From positions 2,666,001 to 2,730,000 of the forward strand of contig BSYO01000026.1 of NCBI GenBank assembly GCA_033239525.1: a DNA stretch of 64,000 nucleotides. The letters run 5' to 3'. The position numbers and the translations under genes are program-made. Shown here one piece after another: positions 10,782-23,661 of the stretch. Each line of letters begins with the position of its first letter. Within the stretch, counting starts at the first letter, position 1. A model generated the notes under the pieces. The model was given only the letters and a program-made list of their open reading frames with translations, was not told the DNA's origin and did not search any database. Source of the DNA: Nepenthes gracilis. Its lineage: Eukaryota; Streptophyta; Magnoliopsida; Caryophyllales; Nepenthaceae.

Positions 10782-12404
10782 CTATCGGTGCATGCCGTCG
10801 GGTGCCATCGGAGCGGTAGCCATTGCCACGCCTTGATTCTGTCTCAGTAAGTTTCCTTGCCACCCTAAAACACATTCAAGACAAATGACATTATCACTCA
10901 TTATCCATTTCTATATTTTTAAAAAAATTATCATAAATTTTTACTTTAGTATTGATTTTTTATTATTATAAAAAATTCATTGAGTCATCATATATCTGTT
11001 TCGTTGTTATTATTAGAAAAAACCAATAAAATCATAGATAAAAACCCATAAAATTAATTAAAAAAATGAAAAAAATATATTTTTTTATAAAAATTATCTT
11101 GAAATGTGATCATCAAAATATTTGAAAAAATTGAGAAAGATTTACCAAGGGAAGGTTCAAATCCACGGTGTTGGAGCTCGCGGTACTCTTGAGTCAATGC
11201 ACAACACTCGCAGCAGCAATGGGTGCAACAGTCACCGCAACCCCCTCCTGGGATTCCATATTGCTGTTTAATCTTCGAACGATACGAGCAAGAGTATATA
11301 AATTGGCATCCTGTGAAGGCTAGAAGAAGCGTATATAGGGTCCCGCTCAGGCCGCAAGCTGTGCCAAAAAAAAAAAAAAGTTAATGATATTTTAGTATTA
11401 ATAGCAGTATTATTGAAAGACAAGCTTCAAAGAAGAGGCCAATCCCCAAAGATTGATCCGATAGGATGAAGTTCTCAATCTCAAAAGACGGTCGATAGGA
11501 GGAGGCTATTCAAATTTATGCCCAACCCTCAGAAAGTTAATTCAATCGATACGAAACTCGTAATAAGTATCTAAAATGAGGTTTGGCTTTTAACAAAACT
11601 TTAAAATTGAAATTAATTTCACTTTTATATATAGATGGATTCTGCTTATGATATAGTTGAAATTGTTGGAAGTGAAAAATGAAAATTTCATTTAAGGTAT
11701 AATAAATTATAATAATGTCAATGAAATAAAACATATTAAAAATTTACCACACTCTATTATAAATTTTAAATGTATTTGTAAAGAATTCCTTTGATAGCAT
11801 CTATAAAATTTGTTATGTTAATGCAATGCAAGAGATCAAAAATTAGGTTATTTTTAATGGTGAAAAGAGCTTTTATGTTATGTGAAATTTATGAAAACCC
11901 GATATTTAAAAGTGGGTAATGTCATAAGATGACCGTTGGGATCTGATGTCGAGCCGAGTCGGGAAGAACCTGACCGGGTCGAAGTTCAGTCCAATATCAA
12001 AAAATGGTCAGGCGAATGTTAATACAGCTGAACTTTACTGATATCAAATCTAATGAACTTACATGTTGTTCCTTTATCAACAATCTCAGCAATACGTCCG
12101 AAAGTAATGCATGGACAGAAGCACGTCAAGCAACCTGTGGAAGAAGACGAAGAACAACGATTCAGAATTTAAAGTCAAGGCAATCTTTACGTTTATATTA
12201 AAATAAACACTAAAAATAAAATTAAAGAGGGAGAAGAGAGAGAGAGAGTTCTGGTCAGAACTTACAGAGAGGGGCGTCGGAGCAGCAGTCACAAAGGCCG
12301 GTAGACCATTGGCCTTGAGCTCCGCGGGCTTGATACTGGGGAGGTGGAGGATACGACGGAGAGTATGGCTGATTCACTGGAATTCCGGTCGCCGGCGGCT
12401 TCAT
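10782..12404 (-). CDS. PLAC8-family protein (PCR / FW2.2-like), copy 1
   Basis: Four exons on the minus strand, 12404-12266, 12134-12063, 11358-11146 and 10864-10782, join to 168 codons with GT-AG borders throughout. The protein starts [14 protein letters not shown], has a Pro/Gln/Tyr-rich N-terminus, then [25 protein letters not shown] at residues 47-55 fits the family motif CCxxxxCPC. Residues about 74-95 form a hydrophobic segment ([18 protein letters not shown]). A cysteine cluster at 111-123 is followed by [18 protein letters not shown] and a short tail ending GMHR. Length and order match Arabidopsis PCR proteins, small plasma-membrane proteins linked to Cd/Zn export, and fruit-weight FW2.2-like cell number regulators. 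Which role applies cannot be read here. Intron 1 opens with a CT repeat just after the donor. Intron 2 (704 bp) is the longest of the three copies. Confidence 0.93.
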
Positions 12405-12478
12405 GGTTCTCTGAATCTCTCACAAGGCAAATTCCGGCGTCTTCTTGGATAATTGATCGAACAGGGCCTCGTAATAAG

Positions 12479-12486
12479 TATATATA
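12479..12486 (-). promoter_or_regulatory. TATA box of PLAC8 copy 1
   Basis: TATATATA lies about 75 bp before the ATG. The surrounding sequence is conserved at the same distance in the other two copies, which supports it as the core promoter. Confidence 0.6.
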
Positions 12487-12599
12487 GAAATGATATGCCC
12501 GAAGAAGATGAGATTTGGAAGGCGTCAATCAGATCCAGTAAGGATCGACGAAACTTCAACCACCGCGTTGCCGAGTAGTTGGTGCTTCGTCAACAACCA

Positions 12600-12839
12600 T
12601 TTTCTAATTCAAACCCATAAAGAGTCATAAATAGCGGGTGAGCTGTTCGCCGTTGAACTTCCTGAATGATAAAATATAGAAGTGGGGGAAGAAAGAGTAA
12701 AGACAGAAGAAAAGTTATGCGCAAAGACTAACAATATTTCAGAGAGCAAAGAACAGGTTTGCATGAATTTTCAAATCTCATCTGATACAATAAGTCTGTT
12801 CTTAAGCTATAAGAATATAAATGAAAAAAATTATGATAA
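12600..12839. other. Upstream flank of PLAC8 copy 1
   Basis: Homology to the upstream regions of copies 2 and 3 fades after about 12590. Gypsy LTR-like sequence begins about 240 bp further on. Confidence 0.4.
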
Positions 12840-14950
12840 TTATAATAATTATTTATAAGGTTTGGTAAAACTATTTATTTTAGATTAATTTTAAAAATAT
12901 TTATATAGTAAAAAATTAACTAAAAATTGGTTAAGGATAGCAAAATTGGTACCTAATGTGCTCCTGATATGTGATATAATGCATTTTAGGCAAATTGTGT
13001 AACGTTTAAAGCATGCCTTTACAATGCTCGTGCGTAGAATTGGCTGATCGATTGCACCAAATGCAACGCTTGTGAGAGCCTGTGGGTTCGAGGGGTACCC
13101 AATGCATGCCTAATAGGCGCTTGTATACCAATTCACCTATTTAAGTTGAGTTGTTACTATTTTTTGGTATTTTTGCGGAAAAGAGAAGATGAGAGAGAGA
13201 GAAAGAAGGGAAAGAAGAGAGAAGAAAAGGACGATTTAAATTTCATCATAATCTTGATTAATTAAATTAATATAATTAAAATTAAGATTAAATGATAAAA
13301 AAATTAGGTCAAAACTTAAATTTGAACCAGATTTCATAGCACCAAAGGGACGCCTAATTGTCGCCTGAGTACAAAAACTAGATTGCCCTGCGCTTGAGCC
13401 ACGCCGAGCAGTGCTTGTGCGCCGCAATATTAATTGTGGTGTTTGACGCACGCCTGACCCAGTGCTCGGGCACCAACCAATATAAATAGAGGAATCTAAT
13501 TGATTTCCGTCATTTTTCTAGCAAATTTGAGAGAGAAGATGGAAGGAGATGAGAAGCAAGAGAGAGAGAGAGAGAAAAATAAAGCTAAGAAAATCCAATT
13601 CAAATGAATCCAAGTTAGAATTTTCATAATTTAGAGTCAACGTAAGTCAATGTAGGTCTATTCCAATCATTTCTTCTCTTGTTACTATTCTTTCTCTAAT
13701 TCTCTGAGTATTTATTATTTTAAATATTCATGAATGACATAATTTGGAAACTATGATGCTTATGTATAGTATGCATATGATATTTTACCGATTTGTTTAC
13801 AAATTATGTTTGAATTTCATATCTAAATATATGTATATTATTTGGATAAACTAAATTTTACATTATTGTGCCTTGCATGTCTGAATTTATGGGTTTAATA
13901 ACTATTGTATGTTTCAAATTTATACATAAGATTCTGTATATTTTAAACTGTTAAGTATAAGAGTTGTATGTGCTGAACATTCATATAAGTTGCCCTACAT
14001 GTTTTGTTAATTAGATAAAATGTAGTAAATTTCACATTGTTGCTGATTTTTGAATAATTGTTGAAATTTCCTGCACTTTTATGTTAATTTAATATTCCAT
14101 ATTTAAAATTCATCATAGTTAAATTTTTGTAAAAAGTATAAGTATTATATGCTAAAAATATGAAAAAAATTTATAATTATGTTAAGAATTATAAGTATTT
14201 TCTTTAAGATGAGAAAATTATAAAATATGAAAAAATGAGTAGAGTTTTTATAAGTATACATATTGAACCATAATTATATTTTAACGGATAGTATATTATG
14301 ATATATTTTAATATATTATAACGATAAATTAAGGTTCAAACCTATAATTTGCGAGTAAAAGCAGCATTTGGCCCCATCTATAGTTTATATATATGAAGGC
14401 CCATCTATAGATTTGAATAATAGCATACGACCTTTATTATGTAATAAATATAACCCAAACTTTGATTATCTATTCCTTTAATCAGTAAAGTCCTTCTGGC
14501 CCTTATTTCATAAGAAAGTCATATTTTAATATTATTTGATGATATTAATTGGATAAGAATATGATAAAGAATTTTAAAAAGATTAATCTGAAATTCTTGC
14601 ATAAGTATCATGAAAATTTATGTCATTGCATCCTGTTCTGATTCATATTCTTTTCGATATATTTTTAATACAAATTATGTATGTTTAATTATAAATTATA
14701 TGACTTATTGAACTTTTGGCTTACTCATTACTTCTATTTTACAAATCCCCTTTAGACGAGAGATTTGGATACCTATTGAACGATCAAGATTGAAGTGAAA
14801 TTCGTTCGAACTGATTAGAATTAGAAATCATGAAATTTTGATGTCGTATTTTCAATTTTCGGAACATTAGGTAACATGTTTGTGTTATTCAGACTATTGG
14901 TTTGTAACTTATAGGATGAATAGTAGTTTCACGGGTATTTGATGGATGTC
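12840..14950 (+). repeat. Diverged gypsy LTR (probable 5' LTR)
   Basis: The first 400 bp match, in order, the LTR starts at 17853 and 23662: TTAGATTAATTT, AAAAATTG.TTAAGG, GCATTTTAGGCAAATTGTGT, GTTACTATTTTTT, then a GA-rich tract. The copy is strongly diverged and no clean first base is visible. The 3' border is inferred from the LTR length of about 1.9-2.1 kb. A GA-repeat lies at 13558-13574. Confidence 0.55.
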
Positions 14951-15269
14951 ATTTATGTAAATTATGATTCGATGAGTCATAGATGCCGACTATTCTGTTG
15001 TGGACAACAACGGATTTTAACTTCAGTTAGATTATATTATTCGATTTTATATTGGACAAGCATAACTCCTTACATAAAGACCAACATGTCGATATAGGTT
15101 AGTATCGGAGCGACATGATTACATGATATATTTTAAATCATGTGTATGGTTTATATTATATTATTTTAGTTAGTCGAGGTATTGATATAAAGTTTACGTT
15201 CAATATTAATTAGATGGCTAATTGGTAAATTAATAATGCTAAATAATTGTTAATAACGGGTTTGGAAAT

Positions 15270-15740
15270 TGGGGAGATGACAATAATTGTTTGCCAAATT
15301 AAAGAAATGTAAATTCCAATTAGAATTATCATTTTGGGGTTATATCATTTTCAAGGGAGGTGTATTAGCGGATCAAAAGGGGATTGAAATTGTTGCAAAT
15401 TGGAAACGACCAACCATAGTTATAGAAGTACAAAATTTCTTGGACTTGGACGATTGTTATAGATGCATTGTTGAGAATTTTTTAAGGATTGTAGTGCCAC
15501 TGACACATTTAACTAAGAAGCAAAAAATTTTTCTTTGGGATGAAAATTACAAGAAGAGTTTCCAAGAATTGAATGATAAGTTTATCTTCGCACCAATATT
15601 ATTAATTCCAGATGGATTTAGAAGTTTTATGGCGTATTGTAATGTTTCAAAGAAGGGATTGGATAATGTTTTGATGAAAATTACGGGTCTAGACAACTTA
15701 AGACTCAAGAATAAAATTATCCCACCCACGATCTAAAGTT
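15270..15740 (+). pseudogene. gypsy reverse transcriptase C-terminus and start of RNase H
   Basis: An open stretch of 149 codons (15287-15736) aligns in my reading with the RT thumb to RNase H of Ty3/gypsy elements: FAKLKKCKFQLELSFWGYII, VANWKRPT, EVQNFLDLDDCYR, PLTHLTKK, SFQELNDKF and APILLIPDG. RNase H begins at FMAYCNVSKKGLDNVLMK; the family has Asp at 'YSDASRKG', here Asn. The RT catalytic box, protease and gag are absent upstream, so the internal region was largely deleted. Confidence 0.8.
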
Positions 15741-16413
15741 GGCAATGATGATTTTGCCTTAAAGATTTGAAAATATTACTTGTACGGGAAGAAGTTTGTT
15801 ATACACTTTGATCTTAAAAGTTTGAAATACTCATTTTGGTAGAAGGAATTGAATATGTGGCAGAATGGATGAATGGATTTGTTAAAATATTATAATTATA
15901 AAATTCAATATCAATTGGAAAAAGCAAGTTTAATTGCTACTACTTTGAGTCAAAAATCTTCAGACATGGTGGCCCATTTAATGATCAAAGATTGAGAGAT
16001 ATTGTATAGGATGAGAGATTGTAATTCTCAGTTGTATCTCAAGAGTTTATACAGTTTAAGACTCATGAATAGATTATCCCACCCATGATCTAGAGTTGGC
16101 GGCAATGATTTTGCCTTGATGATTTGGAGACATTACTTGTATGGAAAGAAATTTGTTATCTACTTTGATCATAAAAATTCAAAGTATTCACTTTTACAAA
16201 AAGAACTAAATCGATGGATGGATTTATTAAAAGATTATGATTATAAAATTCAATATCAGTTGAGAAAAGCAAGTATAATTGTTGATACTTTGAGTTAGAA
16301 ATCTTCAGCCATTGTGGCCCAATTTGATGATCAAAGAGTGGGAGATATTGAATAGAATAAGAGATTACAATATTTGGTTGCACTCTCAAGGGTTGAGAAT
16401 GATTTTGTTGTAC
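15698..16413. repeat. Tandem duplication of a 358-bp RNase H segment
   Basis: TTAAGACTCA starts at 15698 and again at 16056. From each, the sequence runs in parallel through CCCACCCA.GATCTA.AGTTGG, the [17 protein letters not shown] RNase H strand and [10 protein letters not shown]. The second copy keeps a longer open frame (16116-16298); the first has more stops. Confidence 0.8.
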
Positions 16414-16739
16414 CATCAAATTTAATTACTAATTATGGAAAAGATTAAAGAATAAAAAAGAATAACTCGTATTTGATGGAGATTGTTGGAAACTTGAATA
16501 ATGAGTCATGAACAAATTTTAATATTCAAGTAGATGGCATTCTTTGATTTTGAGATATAATTTGTGTGCTCAATATTGAAGACTTTAAAGAAAGAAAATT
16601 TGAATGAAACCCATAGAATAAAGTTACTATTCTTTACTATTCTGGTAAAGGAATATAAAGTGGGAGACCGCAATATATATGGCTAGGTATATAGTGTGCC
16701 AATAAGTTAAGGTTGAGTATATGAAACCTCTAGAAATTT

Positions 16740-17760
16740 TGCACGATTTGCCTGTTTCTAGATGGAATGGAAGCACATCATGATGGATGTCATTTCATGT
16801 TTACCTAAGACAGTGAGAAATTGAGATACTATTTGGGTAATTGTGGATTGATTTTCAAAATTTGCTCATTTTTTTCTCATGAGGATGATATTTTTTAAGG
16901 AATCGATTGGTATAATTATACATAAATGAAATTATAAGGTTACATGTATTCTAATTTCGATAGTTTTAATTGTGACTCAAGATTTGTATCAAAATTATAA
17001 AAAAGCTTGTATAAGGGGCTGGATATTAGTATAAAATTTAGTACAATATTTATCTCAAATAGATGGCCAATTAGAGAGGACTATTTAAATTCTAAAAGAT
17101 ATGCTAAAAATATCTATTTTGGAGATGAAGAAAAATTTGGATAACTACCTATCATTAGTTGAATTTGAATATAATAACAGCTATCAGATAAGCATTGAAA
17201 TGACCACTTTTGAAGTATTATATGGATAGAGATATAAGTCTCCTATCAATTTGAAAAAGATCGATAATTGTAAACTTTTCAACTCTGATATCATTCAAGA
17301 TAAGATTACTTGATGATTGCTCAGAGGCATCAGAAAAATTACGCTAATTGTTAGATATCCGATTTGAAGTTTTATATAGGTGATCACATATCTTTGAAAG
17401 CATCTCATATGAACGGATTTCAAGGTTTGGTTTAAAAGAAAATTTGAAATCGAAATTCATTGTTCAATTTGAAATTTTACTGTGGATTGAAAATGTGGCT
17501 TACAGATTACCCTTACCTTCTACTTTAATTGATTGCCACAATGCTTTCCATATTTCTATATTGAGAAAATATGTGTTTGATCTTTTATATATTATTGAGT
17601 ATGAATCAGTATAAACCATTATAAATTGATGATAATTTAACATGTATTAAGGTTTCTATTCAAATATTGGAAAGAAGATATCAAATATTGCATAGCAAGG
17701 AGATTCCTTCAATCAATATGCTTTGGAGAAATTACTTATTTGAGGAAACAACTTGAAAGG
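16740..17760 (+). pseudogene. gypsy integrase remnant, unit 1
   Basis: The plus strand reads WKHIMMDVISCLPKT near 16770-16815 (first Asp of the DDE core), VIVD.FSKFAHF, then GQLERTI near 17060-17085 with the catalytic Glu, and YLSLVEFEYNNSYQISIEM. The C-terminal region is readable as CHNAFHISILRKYV near 17535-17575, a hallmark of plant gypsy integrase tails. Many stops and frame changes make it inactive. Confidence 0.8.
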
Positions 17761-17852
17761 ATGAGGATAAAATCTAGGAGAAGTATCCTTACTTGTTTGA
17801 GTCTTAAGATATATAAATTTTGAGGATAAAATTTTTATAAAAAAGAAAAAGT

Positions 17853-20800
17853 TATAACACCCTATTTCTGAGTAATTGATTTTGATATTATCAATTTATT
17901 TTGAATTAATTTAAAAAATAATTATAAAATAAAAATTCAGTTGGAAATTGATTAAGGGCATTAGATTTGGCTTATGATGTGCGCTCTAACGTATTTTAAG
18001 TAGATTGTGTGATGCTTGAAACACACTCTATAACACTCATGTGTAAAAGTAAAAGATTACTTGTGTTTGAAGGTTCAGGTAGCACATGATGTGCATATGA
18101 TCGGCACTTATTTGTTGATTTGTTCATCTAAGCTATGCTGTCACTATTTTTAGGCATTTTTAGTAAAGAAGAGAGAGAGAAGGGAAAGAAAAGGGAGAAA
18201 GATGAAGGTGATTTAGAAACTTTATTTTGTCAAATTAATTAGACTGAAGGATATATGTATATATTTTTAAACCCGATTTTTTATATATTTCAAATTCCTT
18301 CTTATTTTGTTCATTTTTTTGTGTTTTGAGAGGCATGCATGTAGCCATTTACCTTCTTTTTTTGAGTATTATTACATGCATATAGTTTTTGTCAAAGGTT
18401 TTGAGGTTTTATTTTGATTTTATAGAGTATTTGAGATTTTTTAAATTTATACGAAATAAGTAAATATTTAAAATATTATATATATATATGAATATTTATA
18501 AATTAAAAGTCATAAAAATGTGTATTTGGCATTATATGTGGTTATCTATACATATAATTTGGGTCGATTTCTATTTTGTTATTTGATTCGATATTTTTAC
18601 CTTTTATAGGATAAAAAATTTTATATTTATACTCTTCCAGAGTAAAAATTTTATACTTTTATAACAAGGAGGACAAGTTTTAGATATTTATTATAGAATT
18701 CTTTGATTTAGTATTTTGTTAAGAACTATTGTAGAAAATTAAAATGAAACTAATATTTTTGAATATCTTAACATATTTAGACAAATTTGAGAATTGTATA
18801 CATCATTTATAAGTGATAAAAAAATAACATTTAACACCATTTATAGAAAAAAATATATAAATGATCTGTTTATATGTCTAAATGGTAACCTAAACATATA
18901 GGAAATACGTGTAACTATTCCTTAAAATTAATCTTTTAGTATGTTTCAGATTTTTGATATTCTTTTATATCTTGTTAGACATTTGAGATGTTTGTCCTTG
19001 ACATTTGAAGGATTTGCTTGATACTTTTAATATCTCAGATTTTTATTCAAATTAATTTAATATTAATTATGATTTTAGGTAATTTAGATATGATAAAAAT
19101 AATTAATTCAATATTATAAAATTTGAAAGGATATTTAGATCTATTGGGCTGTTACTCGAAGTGTACTGGTGCTATTACCCGAATATTGATTTGGATTTTA
19201 AATAAAAGAAAAAATTTAAAAAAATAAATAAAAATATATATAACAAAAAATAAATAAAAAAAGAAAAGAAAACAGAGATAAGAATTGGGGAGAGAGAAAG
19301 GAGAGAAGAGGAAAAGAAGGAGAAGAGGGAGAGAGGCCGGCGTAGAAAGTAGTGGTCGACCACTGGCCGGAGAATCGCTACCGGTGGGCGGAGTGCTGGT
19401 GGTCGGTGATGGCCGTGGGAGAAACGGCAGTGGCATGCGGTAGAGGGTCGCACTAGAGAGACAGAGAGAACGGTGGAAAGGAGAGAGATGCGATAGAGCT
19501 GTGGTGATGGTATCGACAGGTTGACGGCGAAAAGGCCGGTGACGGCCGTATGCGGCAATGTTGAGGGGTGGTAGTAGCGCGCGGGAGGCCGTGTAGATGA
19601 GAGAGAAAGTGGCAACTTGCGGGTGACGTGCTGATAGAGAGAGAATGCTCGATTTGGAAACTTTGGAGTATTATTTTTTTAGATCTGTGAAGTATGAGTT
19701 CAGACAAGTATCTGTAAACCCTCTCTTTAGTTTGATTTAGCATCTAAAATATTTTAAATACTGTTTAAAATTTTAACTAACATACATGTATTTTTATGCA
19801 TCTGATTTATTTATTTTGGACATGCATGTGTAGTTCATTGGATGATTTGAAAATTTTTGATACTGATTTTATGATTTTAGAGGGTTCAATATTTTTTTGA
19901 AAGCCTAAAAAATTTATTGTATACTGTATATTTTTATATTAGTATATTTATATAAAAATGAGTACAAAACTTTACATAGGCCGTGCAACCACATGCACGT
20001 GTGTAATTGTGGTCACTATATTTAGATTTAAATATTACATATTCTAGCCGGCTCTCGACGAGGAAATTTATTTGAAAATTTCTTTCCGCCGCAAGGGAAA
20101 GATTGGAGTAGTAACCCTTTTTATTTGGATAATTTGATTTGACTTTATAATATATTCTAACGTTTTAATATATCTGACAAGTTTAAAAATTATATTAAAA
20201 TCGCATATGACAAATAATAGTGAGCAACCTTATCTATAAGTACATAATACATTGGTGGCTATACATACCGGCCTAATTTGCATTTGATTTTGCCTAAGAT
20301 TACCGAAATTATGTATAACATTTTCTCAAACTAGTTTTTAAATAATTGGAACTCAAATTTGATACATGATTTGTATTTCTACATTAATTCGTATTGGACT
20401 TTGATTTAGATTTGGATTTTGGATTTAGATTTGAGATTCGCCGATTTTGTCCACAGTATGGCATTGGTACATCTCATACAAATGATTTTGACTATAAGTT
20501 TTGATCCGGACCCTTGGACTATTTGTCGCGATACTATTTCGATTTTTGCATACATATTTGATCATCCAACTATTGGATTATACTCCAAATCACAAGCTGA
20601 TCGGGTTTTAAATTTGGACTCGAACTTAGATTGGACTTTGAAATTAGCTATTTGCCTATTAAAATTGGTCCGAATGACTTCTATTTTGTTTATATAAATA
20701 TATATATATGTCCCGATGAGGACTGTTTTTCGATTTGGATATTTATTTTGGATTTGAATAATTAATTTGAGTACAAGACTACCATTAAATTTTAAATTTT

Positions 20801-22200
20801 AAATTTTGAATTTTGGATTTCTTAGATTTGTTTTGTAGACGATTTGAATTTATTCTTTCATTTAAATAAATTTTTATCCATTTGACATTCAAACTTATTC
20901 ATTGACTCCTTTTATTTAAATATGATATTTACTGAACGCTTAGCTCACATTTTCTATTTCAACCCTTCAGAATAGAAGGGTCGGACACAATGTAGGAGTT
21001 AGGATGTGATTTATTAGCTATTCATCCGTTTTGATGAATTTTAATTTTATTATAAATTAAAATATTTGATATGATTGGATTATGAAATTGATCGGGTATA
21101 GACTTATGATTATATTTCGAAAATAATTTGAATATTATGTTATATTTGACTATAATTTTTGGTTGGTTTATTACCTCCGTTATGACGATTGTAGAGCAGG
21201 TCATGATTATTGTATTCGGACGATTGTCCGATAAGATCTTGTTTGGATTTTTTATTTGTTGGATCATGTGTATTTAGTTTGTCACATCCAAATTTTTTGG
21301 AACTTAGCATTATTTATTAAATTTATTTAGAATTTTAAATTTTAAAAATTATAATTAATTATTTAAATTGACATGTTTGGTCCGAATTCATAACAATATT
21401 CAAATTTATTTAATTTTGGTATTTTATGATTTGGATTTCAAGATTTTGGACGATATTGTATATTTGGATTAGATGGCATATGTATACAATTTATTAATTT
21501 TGTGTATAAAATCACATTTAAATATTGAATAATTAGAGGTTTGATATAGTTGGATATTTGACATGTTCGACCATTAATTTGTATCAGATTTTTTGCATAT
21601 GTTTTATTGTTTTTCCTTCTTCGTTTTAATTTATGGATATATTTGTTTTGTTATATATATTAATACATGTTGAGTTTTGACCTATAACTTTATTATTTTT
21701 ACCCCTTTTAGATTAGAGAGTTACAGATTATTTACAGAAAATTTGGATGAGAATGTTTAAAGAGATTTTATTTATATCTTATGAATTTTAGATTTGTAAT
21801 TGAGTCAATATGTGCATTTTGATTTTTTGGAAGAGATTATATATAGTTTAATATTAGTATATTGTATCCTAATGGAAACATTCTGAATTTCTTTGGTATC
21901 GAGATTGTGACATTTTTGATTTATATAGGATCAGAGTCAAGATTTTTTTGTTGTGTTTGGATTGTCATTTTCCTTATGATTTCTATAATAGATAATAGTC
22001 AGTAGTTGAGAGTTTGGACAAATAATTCAGAATTATTATTTAAATTTGTCATGATTATTAATATATTTTGAATTTTGTCACGTTTGACTCAATATTAGTA
22101 TTTGTATTTAAGCATATCTCTTAATGGTTAGGAATTTATTTCAAAGTTATAAATTATTGTCATTATTTATTAGCTTCTTTTAGGTCAAGATCGTGACATT
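17853..22200 (+). repeat. gypsy LTR, unit 1, with about 2.4 kb extra DNA inside
   Basis: A purine tract just before 17853 is followed by TATAACACCCTATTTC, a gypsy LTR start (family TGTAACACCC). 17853-19030 and 21405-22200 match 23662-24845 and 24850-25640 of the second unit. The middle part, 19030-21405, has no counterpart there. The exact 3' end was not resolved. Confidence 0.65.
19031..21404. other. About 2.4 kb present only in LTR unit 1, itself LTR-like
   Basis: This includes a GA-rich and GC-rich block at 19260-19640 and LTR-style phrases near 20935-21000 (GAACGCTTAGCTCAC then CCCTTCAG). A TGTCACATCC start occurs near 21280. It looks like part of another gypsy LTR nested here, or like sequence lost from unit 2. 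No reading frame is convincing. Confidence 0.45.
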
Positions 22201-22565
22201 AAAAAGCCTAAGTTATTGAATGAGATGTATAGGACATATGAGAATTTCGAGACAACCAAAAAAGATCATCGAAAGCTAGAAACCCCAAGCCTCAATGTAT
22301 TTTTGTAACATCCGATCCAAAATTAGTATTTGTATTTAGGTGTATCTCTTAACGGATAGTGATTTATTTCAAAATTATAAATTATTGTCATTATTTATTG
22401 TCTTCTTTTGGGTTGAAATCGTGATATTAAAAAGTCTAGGTTCTCGGATAGGATGCATAGGACATAGGAGAAATTCAAGGCAACCAAAAAGGATGATGAA
22501 AAGCTACAAAACCCGAGCTCCTCTTCAAGGTAGCATCAAACTACTATCACCTTGTCAGTGGTCAG
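22078..22565. repeat. Dimer of a 228-bp unit at the end of gypsy unit 1
   Basis: ATTAGTATTTGTATTTA begins at 22094 and 22322. Each half has a TGTAACATCCGA or GTCACGT.TGAC start, a stretch ending in GTGACATTAAAAAG, and AAGATGATC-AAAGCT. The same dimer ends unit 2 at 25537 and 25767. Confidence 0.75.
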
Positions 22566-22593
22566 ACTAGATGGATAGAGAGCCAACCAGTTT

Positions 22594-23600
22594 CTAGATG
22601 GAAGTGGAAGCACATCATGATGGATGTCATTTCATGTTTACCTAAGACAGTGAGAAATTTGGATGCTATTTGAGTGATTGTAGATTGATTGTTAAAATTT
22701 GCTTATTTTTTTGTTTTTGATGATGATATTTTCTAAGGGATTGTTTGACATAATTATACATAAATGAAATTATAAGGTTGCATATATTCCAATTTCGATA
22801 GTTTTTTATTATAACCTAAGATTTGTATCAAAGTTTTAAAAAAGCTTGTATAAGGGGTTGGATACTAGTATAAAATTTAGTAGGACATTTATTTCAAACA
22901 AATGGCCAATTAGAGAGGGCTATTTAAAATTTAAAAGATATGCTAAAAATATCTATTTTGGAGACGTAGGAAAATTTGGATAACTATCTATTATTAAGCT
23001 AAATTTGTATATAATAACAACTATCAGACAAGTATTTGAATGATCATTTTTGAAGTATTATACGAACAAAAATGTAAGTCTCGTATCAATTTGAAATAGA
23101 TCGATAATTGTAAACTTTTAAACTTTGATATTATTCAAGATATGTCTAACAAAATTAAAATCACTTAAGATTATCTAATGATTGCTCAGAGGTGCCAGAA
23201 AAATTATGCTGATTGTCAAATATCCAATTTGAAGTTTAATATAGGTGATCACATATCTTTGAAAGTATCTCATATGAATGGATTTTAAGGTTTGGATTAA
23301 AAGAAAATTTGAAATCAAAATTCATTATTCTATTTGAAATATTACAGTGGATTGAAAATGTGGTTTCAGATTACCCTTACTTTCTACTTTGTTTGATTGC
23401 CATAATGTTTTCCATATTTTTATATTGAGAAAATATGTGTTTGTTCTTTTACATACTACTAATTATGAATCAAATATTGGAAAGAAGATATCAAATATTG
23501 CATACCAAGGTGATTCCTTCGATCAATATGCTTTGGAGATATTACTTGTTCGAGGAGACAACTTAGGAGTATGAGGACAAAATCTGGGAGAAATATCCTT
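22594..23600 (+). pseudogene. gypsy integrase remnant, unit 2
   Basis: This is a second copy of the 16757-17840 sequence, starting at the phrase CTAGATGG.AGTGGAAGCAC. It repeats the WKHIMMDVISCLPKT motif and the HNVFHIFILRKYV tail (within the open stretch 23389-23574). It carries its own stops and small gaps, so the two copies have drifted since duplication. Confidence 0.8.
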
Positions 23601-23661
23601 ACTTGTTTGAATACTAAAATATGTAAATTTTGATGACAAAATTTTTATAAGGAAGAAAAGT

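Noticed and set aside
19152..19743. Overlapping minus-strand open frames rich in Ser, Pro and Leu
   Set aside because: They arise from a GA-rich tract read in several frames at once; no domain, no conserved counterpart in the second LTR copy.
20419..20697. 92-codon plus-strand frame
   Set aside because: It lies inside LTR-like DNA, has no domain and is absent from the second copy of the LTR.
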